Shown one piece after another: positions 57,226-64,000 of a stretch of DNA of 64,000 nt; positions within the stretch are counted from its first letter, which is position 1, and every line of letters starts with the position of its first letter. Below the pieces are notes generated by a model. That model searched no databases. It was not told where the DNA came from and saw only the letters and a list, made by a program, of their open reading frames with translations. The position numbers and the translations under genes are program-made. The stretch comes from Collimonas sp. OK412 (GTDB taxonomy: Bacteria; Pseudomonadota; Gammaproteobacteria; Burkholderiales; Burkholderiaceae_D). The DNA is taken from positions 50,912-114,911 of the forward strand of contig NZ_FOLC01000016.1 of the NCBI RefSeq assembly GCF_900112135.1. The letters run 5' to 3'.

Positions 57226-57262
57226 CAATAAAAAAAGCGGCTGCACATGCATGCAACCGCTT
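57226..57262 (-). terminator. Terminator of the 6S RNA gene
   Basis: On the minus strand an 11-bp stem (AAGCGGTTGCA / TGCAGCCGCTT, one G-T pair) is followed by TTTTTTTATT, about 10 bp beyond the expected 6S 3' end. Confidence 0.85.
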
Positions 57263-57270
57263 CAGAATCA

Positions 57271-57450
57271 AGTCCCGCCTGTGCCGCTTTGTCGGCATCC
57301 TGAACCAAAGCAGTTCAAGTTGGCCGCAGTTAGTTCAATTTCGGGTTCATCGGACTAGCGACGCTCACACCTATCGAACAAAATTCCGCAGCCGTTGCGT
57401 ATAAATGGTTCAAGGATTTTATGACAATCGCGAACACGGCAGGAGACGTT
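57271..57450 (-). ncRNA. ssrS: 6S RNA
   Basis: The ~178-nt region on the minus strand fits 6S RNA: the 5' GTCTCC-TGCCG closing stem pairs with the 3' CGGCA-CAG-GCGGGAC end, TGTTCGC follows the 5' stem as in other 6S RNAs, and a long internal region holds the TTGAACC blocks. It lies downstream of zapA on the same strand, the standard genomic place. It binds sigma70-RNA polymerase in stationary phase. The exact ends are estimates. Confidence 0.85.
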
Positions 57451-57548
57451 AGTCTACTCCAAACGCATCCCAAGTCAAACCCCTTTTGCCGAAAGTTTTT
57501 CCTGCAACACGACCGGCAACACGGCCTGCAGCATGGCTGGCCGCAGGG

Positions 57549-57860
57549 TCAGAACAAGTCTTCCTGCGCTGCCAGGGCTTCATCCAGGACCGTATGCATT
57601 GCAGTTATATTCTGCTTCACTTCCGACATGGTGAGGTCGGACAACGGACCGGCAGGCGCTTTGCTGCCCAATAATTCGGCAGCGATGCCAAGCGCGGCGA
57701 TGACGGCGATGCGGTCATTGCCGCGGATTTTTCCAGCGTCGCGGATGGCGCTCATTTTGCCGTCCAGGTAAGCCACGGCTTCCTGCAGCGCCTTTTCCTC
57801 GCCTTCCTTGCAAGCCAAGGTATAGGGCTGGCCCATGATGTTAACGCTTAACTGGCTCAT
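57549..57860 (-). CDS. zapA: Cell division protein ZapA
   Basis: This 103-residue FtsZ-ring-associated protein begins LSVNIMGQPYTLACKEGEEKALQEAVAYLDGKM and has the C-terminal coiled coil. It stabilises FtsZ bundles at the division site. The ATG overlaps the stop of the preceding coiled-coil gene (ATGA), and 6S RNA follows downstream. Confidence 0.95.
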   Translation of the reverse strand: MSQLSVNIMGQPYTLACKEGEEKALQEAVAYLDGKMSAIRDAGKIRGNDRIAVIAALGIAAELLGSKAPAGPLSDLTMSEVKQNITAMHTVLDEALAAQEDLF

Positions 57861-58093
57861 GTAAGCTCCTGATCTTGCGACTCTTGCGATAACTCTTGCG
57901 GCAACGCAGGAAATTTCTCAAGCAGTGCGGCAACCCGCTGGTGCGCTTCGCCGATGCGTTGCTTCAACTCTTCGTTTTCACTCTGCAAGCCGGTTGCACG
58001 CAGGCGCAGCTGGGCGTTTTCCCGGCGCAAGGTGTGCGTCAACTCAGCCAGCTGGCCGATTTTTTCTGATAATTGATGGAATTCTGAAATCAT
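57857..58093 (-). CDS. Small coiled-coil protein before zapA (ZapB/TIGR02449-like)
   Basis: The 78-residue protein MISEFHQLSEKIGQLAELTHTLRRENAQLRLRATGLQSENEELKQRIGEAHQRV... (shown shortened) is almost entirely a coiled coil with heptad Leu/Ile. It is the kind of small protein encoded just before zapA in beta- and gammaproteobacteria. It is translationally coupled to zapA, so a role in Z-ring organisation is likely. Confidence 0.85.
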   Translation of the reverse strand: MISEFHQLSEKIGQLAELTHTLRRENAQLRLRATGLQSENEELKQRIGEAHQRVAALLEKFPALPQELSQESQDQELT

Positions 58094-58161
58094 TTTGTCA
58101 CTATAGTGTTGCTAAGGAAATTACGTCAATAGATTAGACCAATGAATCTCGCGGCCGGCCA

Positions 58162-58689
58162 TCAATTCGTGCTGGGCGCCAATCGCTTGAGCGCATAGGA
58201 ATACGCCAGCGACTGCAATAATGCCACGGTACTGCCGACGATCACCTCACCGACCCGCAACAAAGCATACTCCAGCTCCTGGTGCAGCCCTTTGCCGCCG
58301 ATCGCAGCGGACATCAGGATCACCACGGTCGCCGGCCCCAGGCGCCAGTTGGCCGGATAGTTCTGCAACAGCATGGCTACCAGCACCGATGTTGCCAAAG
58401 CAACCAGCAAGGACAGGAATCCCGGGCCGAACAGCACCAGCGCCAGGCAGGCAACCACGCAACCGTTCAAGGTATTGATCAAGCGGGCCCGGAAATTCGC
58501 CTTGGCCAGGTTGACATCCGGCTCGGTCACGATAATCAGGGAAATCATGGCCCAATACGGCTCTTGCAAACCCAGGGCGCGCAATCCGTACCAGGTGATC
58601 AGCGCGCCGGTCAGGATCTTGACCAGGTAAACCAGGGCATTTTTTCTGGGGCTAATGAATTGGAAGTCCATCCCGGCCTTTAAAATCAC
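58162..58689 (-). CDS. FUSC-family membrane protein
   Basis: The 175-residue protein has four or five hydrophobic segments and FUSC-type blocks (NALVYLVKILTGALITWYGL, EPYWAMISLIIVTEPDVNLAKANFRARLINTLNGCVVACLAL, LRVGEVIVGSTVALL). Full-length relatives are aromatic-acid or p-hydroxybenzoate efflux proteins; this is the short membrane half only. The start is a GTG at 58689; an ATG at 58671 with AAAGG upstream is as likely. Confidence 0.78.
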   Translation of the reverse strand: MILKAGMDFQFISPRKNALVYLVKILTGALITWYGLRALGLQEPYWAMISLIIVTEPDVNLAKANFRARLINTLNGCVVACLALVLFGPGFLSLLVALATSVLVAMLLQNYPANWRLGPATVVILMSAAIGGKGLHQELEYALLRVGEVIVGSTVALLQSLAYSYALKRLAPSTN

Positions 58690-58887
58690 GATGCGAGCGC
58701 CATTTTAGCCGAGAACACGGCGCATCCCGAGATTTCAGCGCCTGGCGTTCTGACAGCAGGCGCCGCCCAAGGTTCGTCCATTGCGGCGGTGAATTGACGC
58801 ATTGCCGTTCAATTCAAGCGCCTTGGCTGCCGGCGAACGGGAATTTCTGCTATTTTGTTAACGCCCGCCTGCCATGGATACGCTTAC

Positions 58888-59487
58888 TTGAAACCGATTT
58901 TATTCACCTTCCGCCGCTGTCCCTATGCCATCCGCGCCCGTCTTGCGATCAAGATCAGCGGCGTCGAGGTGGAAATGCATGAAGTCAGTTTGAGGAACAA
59001 ACCGCAAGCGATGCTGGACTGTTCGCCCAAAGGCACGGTCCCGGTCCTGAAATTGGCGGATGGCCCGCCGCTTGAACAAAGCCTGGACATCATGCACTGG
59101 GCGCTCGCACAGCATGATCCGGCACAGTGGTTAAGCCCGGACCCCGCAGTGCGGCAGCAGGCGCAAGAACTGATCCAGCAGAATGACGGCCCGTTCAAGG
59201 GCTGGCTGGACCGCTACAAATATGCCGCGCGTTTCCCGGAATATCCCGCTGCCCATTACCGGGCCCAGGGCGAAGCCATCCTGGCGCAGCTGGATGCGCG
59301 CATTGCACGCCACGGATTCCTGTGCGGTGAAAGGCCGGGCCTGGCCGACATGGCCATCTTTCCGTTCATACGGCAATTCGCACACGTTGACGAAGCATGG
59401 TTTTATGCCAGCGAATACAAGAGCCTGGCAGCTTGGCTGGACCAGCTGCTGGCGTCATCGTTATTCGATTCGGTGATGCAAAAATGA
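58888..59487 (+). CDS. Glutathione S-transferase family protein
   Basis: The 199-residue protein begins with a thioredoxin-like GST N-terminal domain (LKPILFTFRRCPYAIRARLAIKISGVEVEMHEVSLRNKPQAML, KGTVPVLKLADGPPLEQSLDIM) and a helical C-terminal domain (GERPGLADMAIFPFIRQFAHVD). The CPYA site is typical of glutaredoxin-2-like or Omega GSTs. The start is uncertain: a TTG at 58888 gives the normal N-terminus and no in-frame ATG fits. It probably acts in disulphide or electrophile handling with gshA. Confidence 0.85.
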   Translation: MKPILFTFRRCPYAIRARLAIKISGVEVEMHEVSLRNKPQAMLDCSPKGTVPVLKLADGPPLEQSLDIMHWALAQHDPAQWLSPDPAVRQQAQELIQQNDGPFKGWLDRYKYAARFPEYPAAHYRAQGEAILAQLDARIARHGFLCGERPGLADMAIFPFIRQFAHVDEAWFYASEYKSLAAWLDQLLASSLFDSVMQK

Positions 59488-59557
59488 TGCGAACCCGCCA
59501 CCCTGGCGCAATCCGGGCAGCTTCGGTTCTTGCGAAACAAATGGCACAGGAGAAAAG

Positions 59558-60763
59558 ATGCAACACCAGAGACCTTTCATTCGCGGCGCCAAAAGAATGG
59601 CGCTTTCCATCGCACTGCTTACCATGACCAGCATGCCGCTAAAAGCCGAAACCCCGTCCCCTGCCCTGTTTGCCTATGTCGGGACGTATAACCCCAACGG
59701 CGAAGGCGTATACCTGTTCAAGGTGGACAGCCAGTCTGGCGCGCTGAGCCGGGTGAAAGTCGTCAGCACGCTGCCCAACGCAGCCCAGCTCAATCTCGAT
59801 GCGGCCGGCAAGACCCTGTATGTGGCAAGCGAGGTAGCCAGCTATAACGGCAGCCAGCATGGCGTGCTGGCGGCGTATGCGGTGAACCGCAGCGACGGTT
59901 CGCTGACGTTGTTGAACCAGCAGGATGCGCAGGGCAAGAATCCGGTCTATGTGTCGCTGACGCCAAGGCAGGACTACCTGCTGGCCGCCAACTACGGCAG
60001 CGGCTCGGTGGCTTCGTTCCCTGTAGCGAAAGACGGCAGCCTGCTGCCGGCAGTGTCGGTCCGGCAAAGCGCCGGCCCGGCGGGAGCGGCGCGGCCGGAA
60101 GCCGCGGCCGTCGGCAGCTTTGCCGCCAGCGACCACAATGGCCCGCACGCGCACATGATCGCCAGCGACCCCAGCGGCAAGTTTGTCTTTTCAACCGACC
60201 TTGGACTGGACCGTGTCTACCAATGGCGCTTTGACCAGGACAGCGGCAGCCTGACGCCCAACACGCCGGCCTTCATCGACGCATCATCGGCGGGCGCCGG
60301 CCCGCGCCATTTCGTGTTCCACCCCAATGGCAAATATGTCTACCTGATCAACGAGGAAGCCTCGACCCTGACGCTCTACCATTTCGACCAGGCCAGCGGG
60401 ACGCTGCAGGAACGGCAAACCATCTCCAGCCTGCCGCAAAACTACCAGGGCACCAGTTTTGCCTCCGGGCTGACCCTGAGCCATGACGGCCGCTTCCTGT
60501 ATGTGGCGAACCGCCTGCACAACAGCATCGCCCAGTTCGCCGTCGGCGCCCAGGGCAAGCTCAGCTGGGTAGGCGAAACCTGGACCCGCGGCGATTATCC
60601 GCGCGGCATCGTGATCGAACCGCAGGGGCGCTATATCTATGCGCTGAACCAGCGCAGCGACAACATCACCCAGTTCGCCATCGACAAGCACAGCGGCAAG
60701 CTGGAATTCATCGACAGGTATACCGGGCTGGGCAGTCCTTCGCAGATGGTGTTTGTGCGCTAG
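59558..60763 (+). CDS. Exported lactonase-like beta-propeller protein
   Basis: The 401-residue protein has a signal peptide (MALSIALLTMTSMPLKA) and a seven-bladed propeller of the 6-phosphogluconolactonase/YkgB type: FAYVGTYNPNGEGVYLFKVD, HGPHAHMI-like DHNGPHAHMIASDPSGKFVFSTDLGLDRVYQW, GPRHFVFHPNGKYVYLINEEASTLTLY. Cytosolic members hydrolyse 6-phosphogluconolactone; an exported one likely acts on another lactone. AGGAG precedes the ATG. Confidence 0.9.
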   Translation: MQHQRPFIRGAKRMALSIALLTMTSMPLKAETPSPALFAYVGTYNPNGEGVYLFKVDSQSGALSRVKVVSTLPNAAQLNLDAAGKTLYVASEVASYNGSQHGVLAAYAVNRSDGSLTLLNQQDAQGKNPVYVSLTPRQDYLLAANYGSGSVASFPVAKDGSLLPAVSVRQSAGPAGAARPEAAAVGSFAASDHNGPHAHMIASDPSGKFVFSTDLGLDRVYQWRFDQDSGSLTPNTPAFIDASSAGAGPRHFVFHPNGKYVYLINEEASTLTLYHFDQASGTLQERQTISSLPQNYQGTSFASGLTLSHDGRFLYVANRLHNSIAQFAVGAQGKLSWVGETWTRGDYPRGIVIEPQGRYIYALNQRSDNITQFAIDKHSGKLEFIDRYTGLGSPSQMVFVR

Positions 60764-60789
60764 CGCGATGCTGCGGGCGACACCGGAAG

Positions 60790-61014
60790 TTACTGCAAGG
60801 TGGCGGCGTGCAGGCGCACCGCCTCCAGCACCATCGGATTGAGCTCCGGCCCGCCTTGCGTATCGATATACGCCAGCAGTTCGCGCCGCATGCGCGGCTC
60901 CCAGCTGCGCTTCAGGTGGCTGGCGAAATCCGCCATCGCCTGCTGGCGGTCGGGCATGGTCTCGAAGAATGCGCCGATCTGATTTGCCATCTTCACCAGG
61001 TGTTCCAGATTCAT
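60790..61014 (-). CDS. fdsD: Formate dehydrogenase delta subunit
   Basis: The 74-residue protein MNLEHLVKMANQIGAFFETMPDRQQAMADFASHLKRSWEPRMRRELLAYI... is typical of FdsD, the small subunit required for assembly of the soluble NAD-linked formate dehydrogenase. It is the last gene of the fds operon, behind fdsA and fdhD on the same strand, and faces the lactonase-like gene. Confidence 0.93.
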   Translation of the reverse strand: MNLEHLVKMANQIGAFFETMPDRQQAMADFASHLKRSWEPRMRRELLAYIDTQGGPELNPMVLEAVRLHAATLQ

Positions 61015-61066
61015 ACGACTACCCTTTCTGCTGCGATTCTACGGTTGGCGGCCGGGCCGGCAAGAT

Positions 61067-61882
61067 TCATGGCAGCAGCCGCTGCGGATTGGCGTACACC
61101 ACGTGGCCAGGCTCCCGTACGAAACCCAGCAGGGTGACGTTAGCCTGTTCCGCCAGGCGGATCGCCAGCGCGGTCGGCGCCGACACCGCAACGATAAAAC
61201 CGCAGCCCATGCTGGCGGCTTTCTGCACCATTTCATAACTGGCACGGCTGGTAATCAGCACCGCGCCGCTGGAAAAATCCCGGCGCGGATTTTCTTGCGC
61301 CAGGGCCCCGATCAATTTGTCGAGGGCGTTGTGACGGCCGACGTCTTCCCGCACCAGCGCGATCTTGCCGTCAGCCTGCAGCCATGCGGCAGCATGGGTA
61401 GCCCCGGTCACCTTCTGCAAATGCTGTTGCTGCTGCATCTGCGCCATCGCCGCGTAAATGCCGGCCGCCGAAAACCGCGCGGCGGAAACCACCGGCGCCG
61501 GCTTGCGCACTGCCTGCTGCAAGGTTTCCGCGCCACACAAGCCGCAGCCGGTACGGCCGGTCAGGTTGCGCCGTTTTTCCTTGAGCGCGACAAAACGCTC
61601 GGTGGCGATCTGCATCTGCACCTGAATGCCGTCGGCCGCTGTGACGATCTCGCAATCGAACAGCTCGCTGCGATCCTGCAAGATGCCCTCAGTCAAGGAG
61701 AACCCCAGGGCAAAATCTTCCAGGTCGGCCGGCGACGCCATCATCACGGCGTGCGAAATGCCGTTGTATTCCAGCGCCACCGGCACCTCTTCCGCAACCA
61801 CGTCGCGGCTCTTGCCGACGGCGCCGTTACGCCACTGCTCGACGTCGACTTCGGTGCTGCTGGCGTATTCGGGTGAAACCAT
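61067..61882 (-). CDS. fdhD: FdhD, sulfur-transfer protein for formate dehydrogenase
   Basis: FdhD carries a sulfur atom to the molybdenum cofactor of formate dehydrogenase. The 271-residue protein has the CGLCG motif (TGRTGCGLCGAETLQ), VREDVGRHNALDKLIG and GAVLITSRASYEMVQKAA, the family blocks. I chose the ATG at 61882 with a GAGGAAAAAC box; the frame upstream is inside fdsA. It lies between fdsA and fdsD. Confidence 0.95.
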   Translation of the reverse strand: MVSPEYASSTEVDVEQWRNGAVGKSRDVVAEEVPVALEYNGISHAVMMASPADLEDFALGFSLTEGILQDRSELFDCEIVTAADGIQVQMQIATERFVALKEKRRNLTGRTGCGLCGAETLQQAVRKPAPVVSAARFSAAGIYAAMAQMQQQQHLQKVTGATHAAAWLQADGKIALVREDVGRHNALDKLIGALAQENPRRDFSSGAVLITSRASYEMVQKAASMGCGFIVAVSAPTALAIRLAEQANVTLLGFVREPGHVVYANPQRLLP

Positions 61883-61899
61883 GTTTTTCCTCTGTACCG

Positions 61900-64000
61900 T
61901 TATTTGCTGACCGCCGCCTCGGCCGCCTGCCCCTGCAGCAGCTTCAGCTGCTGCTCGGTGAAACGGCTGAACTGCTTCTGCCATGTGGACGGCTGGCTGA
62001 CCGGCATCACCTGCACCGCAGTCACTTTGTATTCGGGACAATTGGTGGCCCAGTCGGAATTGTCGGTGGTGATCACATTCGCGCCCGATTCCGGGAAATG
62101 GAATGTGGTGTACACCACGCCAGGCTGCACCCGTTCGGTCACCGTAGCGCGCAATACCGTCTGCCCGGCGCGCGACTCGATGCCGACCCAATCGTCATCC
62201 TTGATGCCGCGGTCCTCGGCGTCATGCGGATGGATCTCCAGCCGGTCCTCGCTGTGCCATTCGACATTCTCGGTGCGCCGGGTCTGGGCGCCGACATTAT
62301 ATTGCGACAAGATGCGGCCGGTAGTCAGGATCAGCGGGAATTTCAGCGTCACCTTTTCATCGGTGGCAAAGTATTGGGTATTGATGAACTTGCCCTTGCC
62401 GCGCACGAATTCCCTGATATGCATGATCGGCGTGCCGTCCGGCGCCGCGTCGTTGCATGGCCATTGCAGGCTGCCGGCCTGCTCCAGCTTGGCGTAGCTG
62501 ACGCCATGGAAAGTCGGCGTCAGCGCGGCGATTTCATCCATGATTTCCGACGGATGCGCATACGGCATGTCATAACCCATGGCTTTGGCCAAGGCCACCG
62601 TGACTTCCCAATCCGACAAGCCGCCCTTGGCCGGCATCACCTTGCGCACGCGCGAGATGCGCCGTTCGGCGTTGGTGAAAGTGCCGTCCTTTTCGAGGAA
62701 GGACGAACCGGGCAGGAACACATGCGCATATTTCGCGGTCTCGTTGAGGAACAAGTCCTGCACCACGATGCATTCCATGTTCGACAGCGCCGCCGTCACG
62801 TGCTGGGTATTCGGATCGGACTGCACGATATCCTCGCCTTCACAGTACAGCCCCATGAAGCTGCCGTCGAGCGCGGCATCGAACATGTTCGGGATGCGCA
62901 AACCCGGCTCAGGGCTCAGCGTGACGCCCCAGGCTTGCTCGAATTCGCCGCGCACGGTGCTGTCCGATACATGGCGGTAACCGGGCAATTCATGCGGGAA
63001 GGAACCCATGTCGCAGGAACCTTGCACATTGTTCTGGCCGCGCAGCGGATTGACGCCGACGCCTTCGCGGCCGACGTTGCCGGTCGCCATCGCCAGGTTG
63101 GCGATGCCGATCACCATGGTCGATCCCTGCGCATGTTCGGTGACGCCCAGGCCATAGTAGATCGCGCCGTTGCCGGCAGTGGCAAACAGGCGCGCGGCGC
63201 CGCGCAACTGGTCCGCAGGCACGCCGGTGATAGCGGCCGTCATTTCGGGAGAATTCTCCGGCCGCAGCACGAATTCCTTCCAGTCGGCATACGATTTCTG
63301 GTCGCAGCGCTCGGCAACGAAGTCTTCTTTCTGCATGCCTTCGGACAAGATCACGTGCGCCAGCGCGGTAATCAGGGCGACGTTGGTGCCGGGCCGCAGC
63401 TTGAGGTGGTAATCGGCCTGTACATGCGGCGACTTCACCATTTCAGTGGTGCGCGGATCGACCACGATCAGCTTGGCGCCCTGGCGCAGGCGGCGTTTCA
63501 TTTGCGAGGCAAACACGGGATGCGCAGCGACCGGATTGGCGCCGATGACCATGATCACATCTGACTTCATGACCGAATCGAAAGTCTGGGTGCCGGCCGA
63601 TTCGCCCAACGTCTGCTTCAAGCCGTAGCCGGTCGGCGAATGGCAGACGCGGGCGCAGGTATCGACGTTGTTGTTGCCGAAAGCAGCGCGCACCAGCTTC
63701 TGCACCAGGTAGGTTTCTTCATTGGTGCAACGGGAGGAAGTGATGCCGCCTATCGAATCCTTGCCATGCTTGGCCTGGATCCGGCGGAATTCGCCGGCGG
63801 CGTACGTCAACGCTTCGTCCCACGACACTTCGCGCCACGGATCGGTGATCTTGCTGCGTATCATCGGCTTGGTGATGCGGTCCTTGTGGGTCGCGTAACC
63901 CCAGGCAAAACGTCCCTTGACGCAGGAATGGCCATGGTTGGCCTGGCCATCCTTGTGCGGCACCATGCGCACCACTTCGTTGCCCTTCATCTCAGCCTTG
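61900..64000 (-). CDS. fdsA: Formate dehydrogenase alpha subunit (C-terminal part, cut by window edge)
   Basis: The gene runs off the window at 64000; about 700 residues are visible. It is the catalytic molybdopterin subunit of the NAD-linked formate dehydrogenase: NHGHSCVKGRFAWGYATHKDRIT, CARVCHSPTGYGLKQTLGESAGT with the Mo-ligand Cys, and the C-terminal molydopterin dinucleotide-binding domain (RILSQYNVGAQTRRTENVEWHSEDRLEIHPHDAE). It oxidises formate to CO2. fdhD begins 18 bp downstream. The N-terminal [Fe-S] domain lies outside the window. Confidence 0.95.
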   Translation of the reverse strand, partial: KAEMKGNEVVRMVPHKDGQANHGHSCVKGRFAWGYATHKDRITKPMIRSKITDPWREVSWDEALTYAAGEFRRIQAKHGKDSIGGITSSRCTNEETYLVQKLVRAAFGNNNVDTCARVCHSPTGYGLKQTLGESAGTQTFDSVMKSDVIMVIGANPVAAHPVFASQMKRRLRQGAKLIVVDPRTTEMVKSPHVQADYHLKLRPGTNVALITALAHVILSEGMQKEDFVAERCDQKSYADWKEFVLRPENSPEMTAAITGVPADQLRGAARLFATAGNGAIYYGLGVTEHAQGSTMVIGIANLAMATGNVGREGVGVNPLRGQNNVQGSCDMGSFPHELPGYRHVSDSTVRGEFEQAWGVTLSPEPGLRIPNMFDAALDGSFMGLYCEGEDIVQSDPNTQHVTAALSNMECIVVQDLFLNETAKYAHVFLPGSSFLEKDGTFTNAERRISRVRKVMPAKGGLSDWEVTVALAKAMGYDMPYAHPSEIMDEIAALTPTFHGVSYAKLEQAGSLQWPCNDAAPDGTPIMHIREFVRGKGKFINTQYFATDEKVTLKFPLILTTGRILSQYNVGAQTRRTENVEWHSEDRLEIHPHDAEDRGIKDDDWVGIESRAGQTVLRATVTERVQPGVVYTTFHFPESGANVITTDNSDWATNCPEYKVTAVQVMPVSQPSTWQKQFSRFTEQQLKLLQGQAAEAAVSK

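Overview
The window reads as a chromosomal segment of a motile, aerobic betaproteobacterium, most probably of the family Oxalobacteraceae (Collimonas / Herbaspirillum / Janthinobacterium type). This is inferred from gene content and order: a che-flhB-flhA cluster, a LysR - lgt pair behind a small Trp-rich protein, zapA followed by 6S RNA, a holC pair and an fds-type NAD-linked formate dehydrogenase. GC content is high in the core blocks and visibly lower and patchier in the middle.

Layout. (1) 1-9.6 kb: chemotaxis and flagellar export. On the minus strand the order is mcp, cheR, cheD, cheB, cheY, cheZ, flhB, flhA, with stop/start overlaps for cheR/cheD, cheD/cheB and flhB/flhA. A second receptor with a large periplasmic sensor is divergent, and an 18-bp perfect palindrome lies between the two receptors. 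(2) 9.6-13.8 kb: ohr and its thiol-sensing MarR regulator, DNA polymerase II and an exported cupin. (3) 13.8-41 kb: an accessory, rearranged region. It holds regulator/enzyme pairs (LysR with a quinone-oxidoreductase-like enzyme, MerR with an SDR, AraC near an SDR, MarR with a VOC protein), an efflux protein, GNAT enzymes, a 994-aa autotransporter, a DUF1326-DUF2182-EamA operon, katG beside a catalase stump, a complete IS1182-type element, IS scars, two identical 161-bp REP-doublet elements plus a decayed relative, a second family of small palindromic repeats, and several hypothetical genes. (4) 39.8-64 kb: core metabolism. It contains gshA, folD, prlC, a glutaredoxin-like exported protein, holC, dadA, an Lrp-type regulator, three tandem livK-type binding proteins, a cytochrome c, LysR-lgt, a malonyl-CoA-synthetase-like ligase, an EVE-domain protein, 6S RNA, zapA with a coiled-coil partner, FUSC, GST, a lactonase-like propeller and the 3' part of an fds formate dehydrogenase operon (fdsA, fdhD, fdsD).

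How parts work together. The first block makes the chemotaxis signalling cascade and the flagellar export gate. The peroxide and electrophile theme (ohr/ohrR, katG, gshA, GST, VOC, SDRs) recurs through the middle. dadA, the Lrp regulator and three livK paralogues suggest amino-acid scavenging. Each livK paralogue has its own terminator and the same hairpin plus TTGTAACGTT leader. The most unusual observations are the repeated livK leader, the REP doublets carrying a tiny ORF with a Shine-Dalgarno sequence, the Cys-rich DUF1326/DUF2182 pair, and a dispersed ~55-bp palindromic repeat. No CRISPR array, tRNA or rRNA gene was seen. Family names come from reading the translations; no database search was run.
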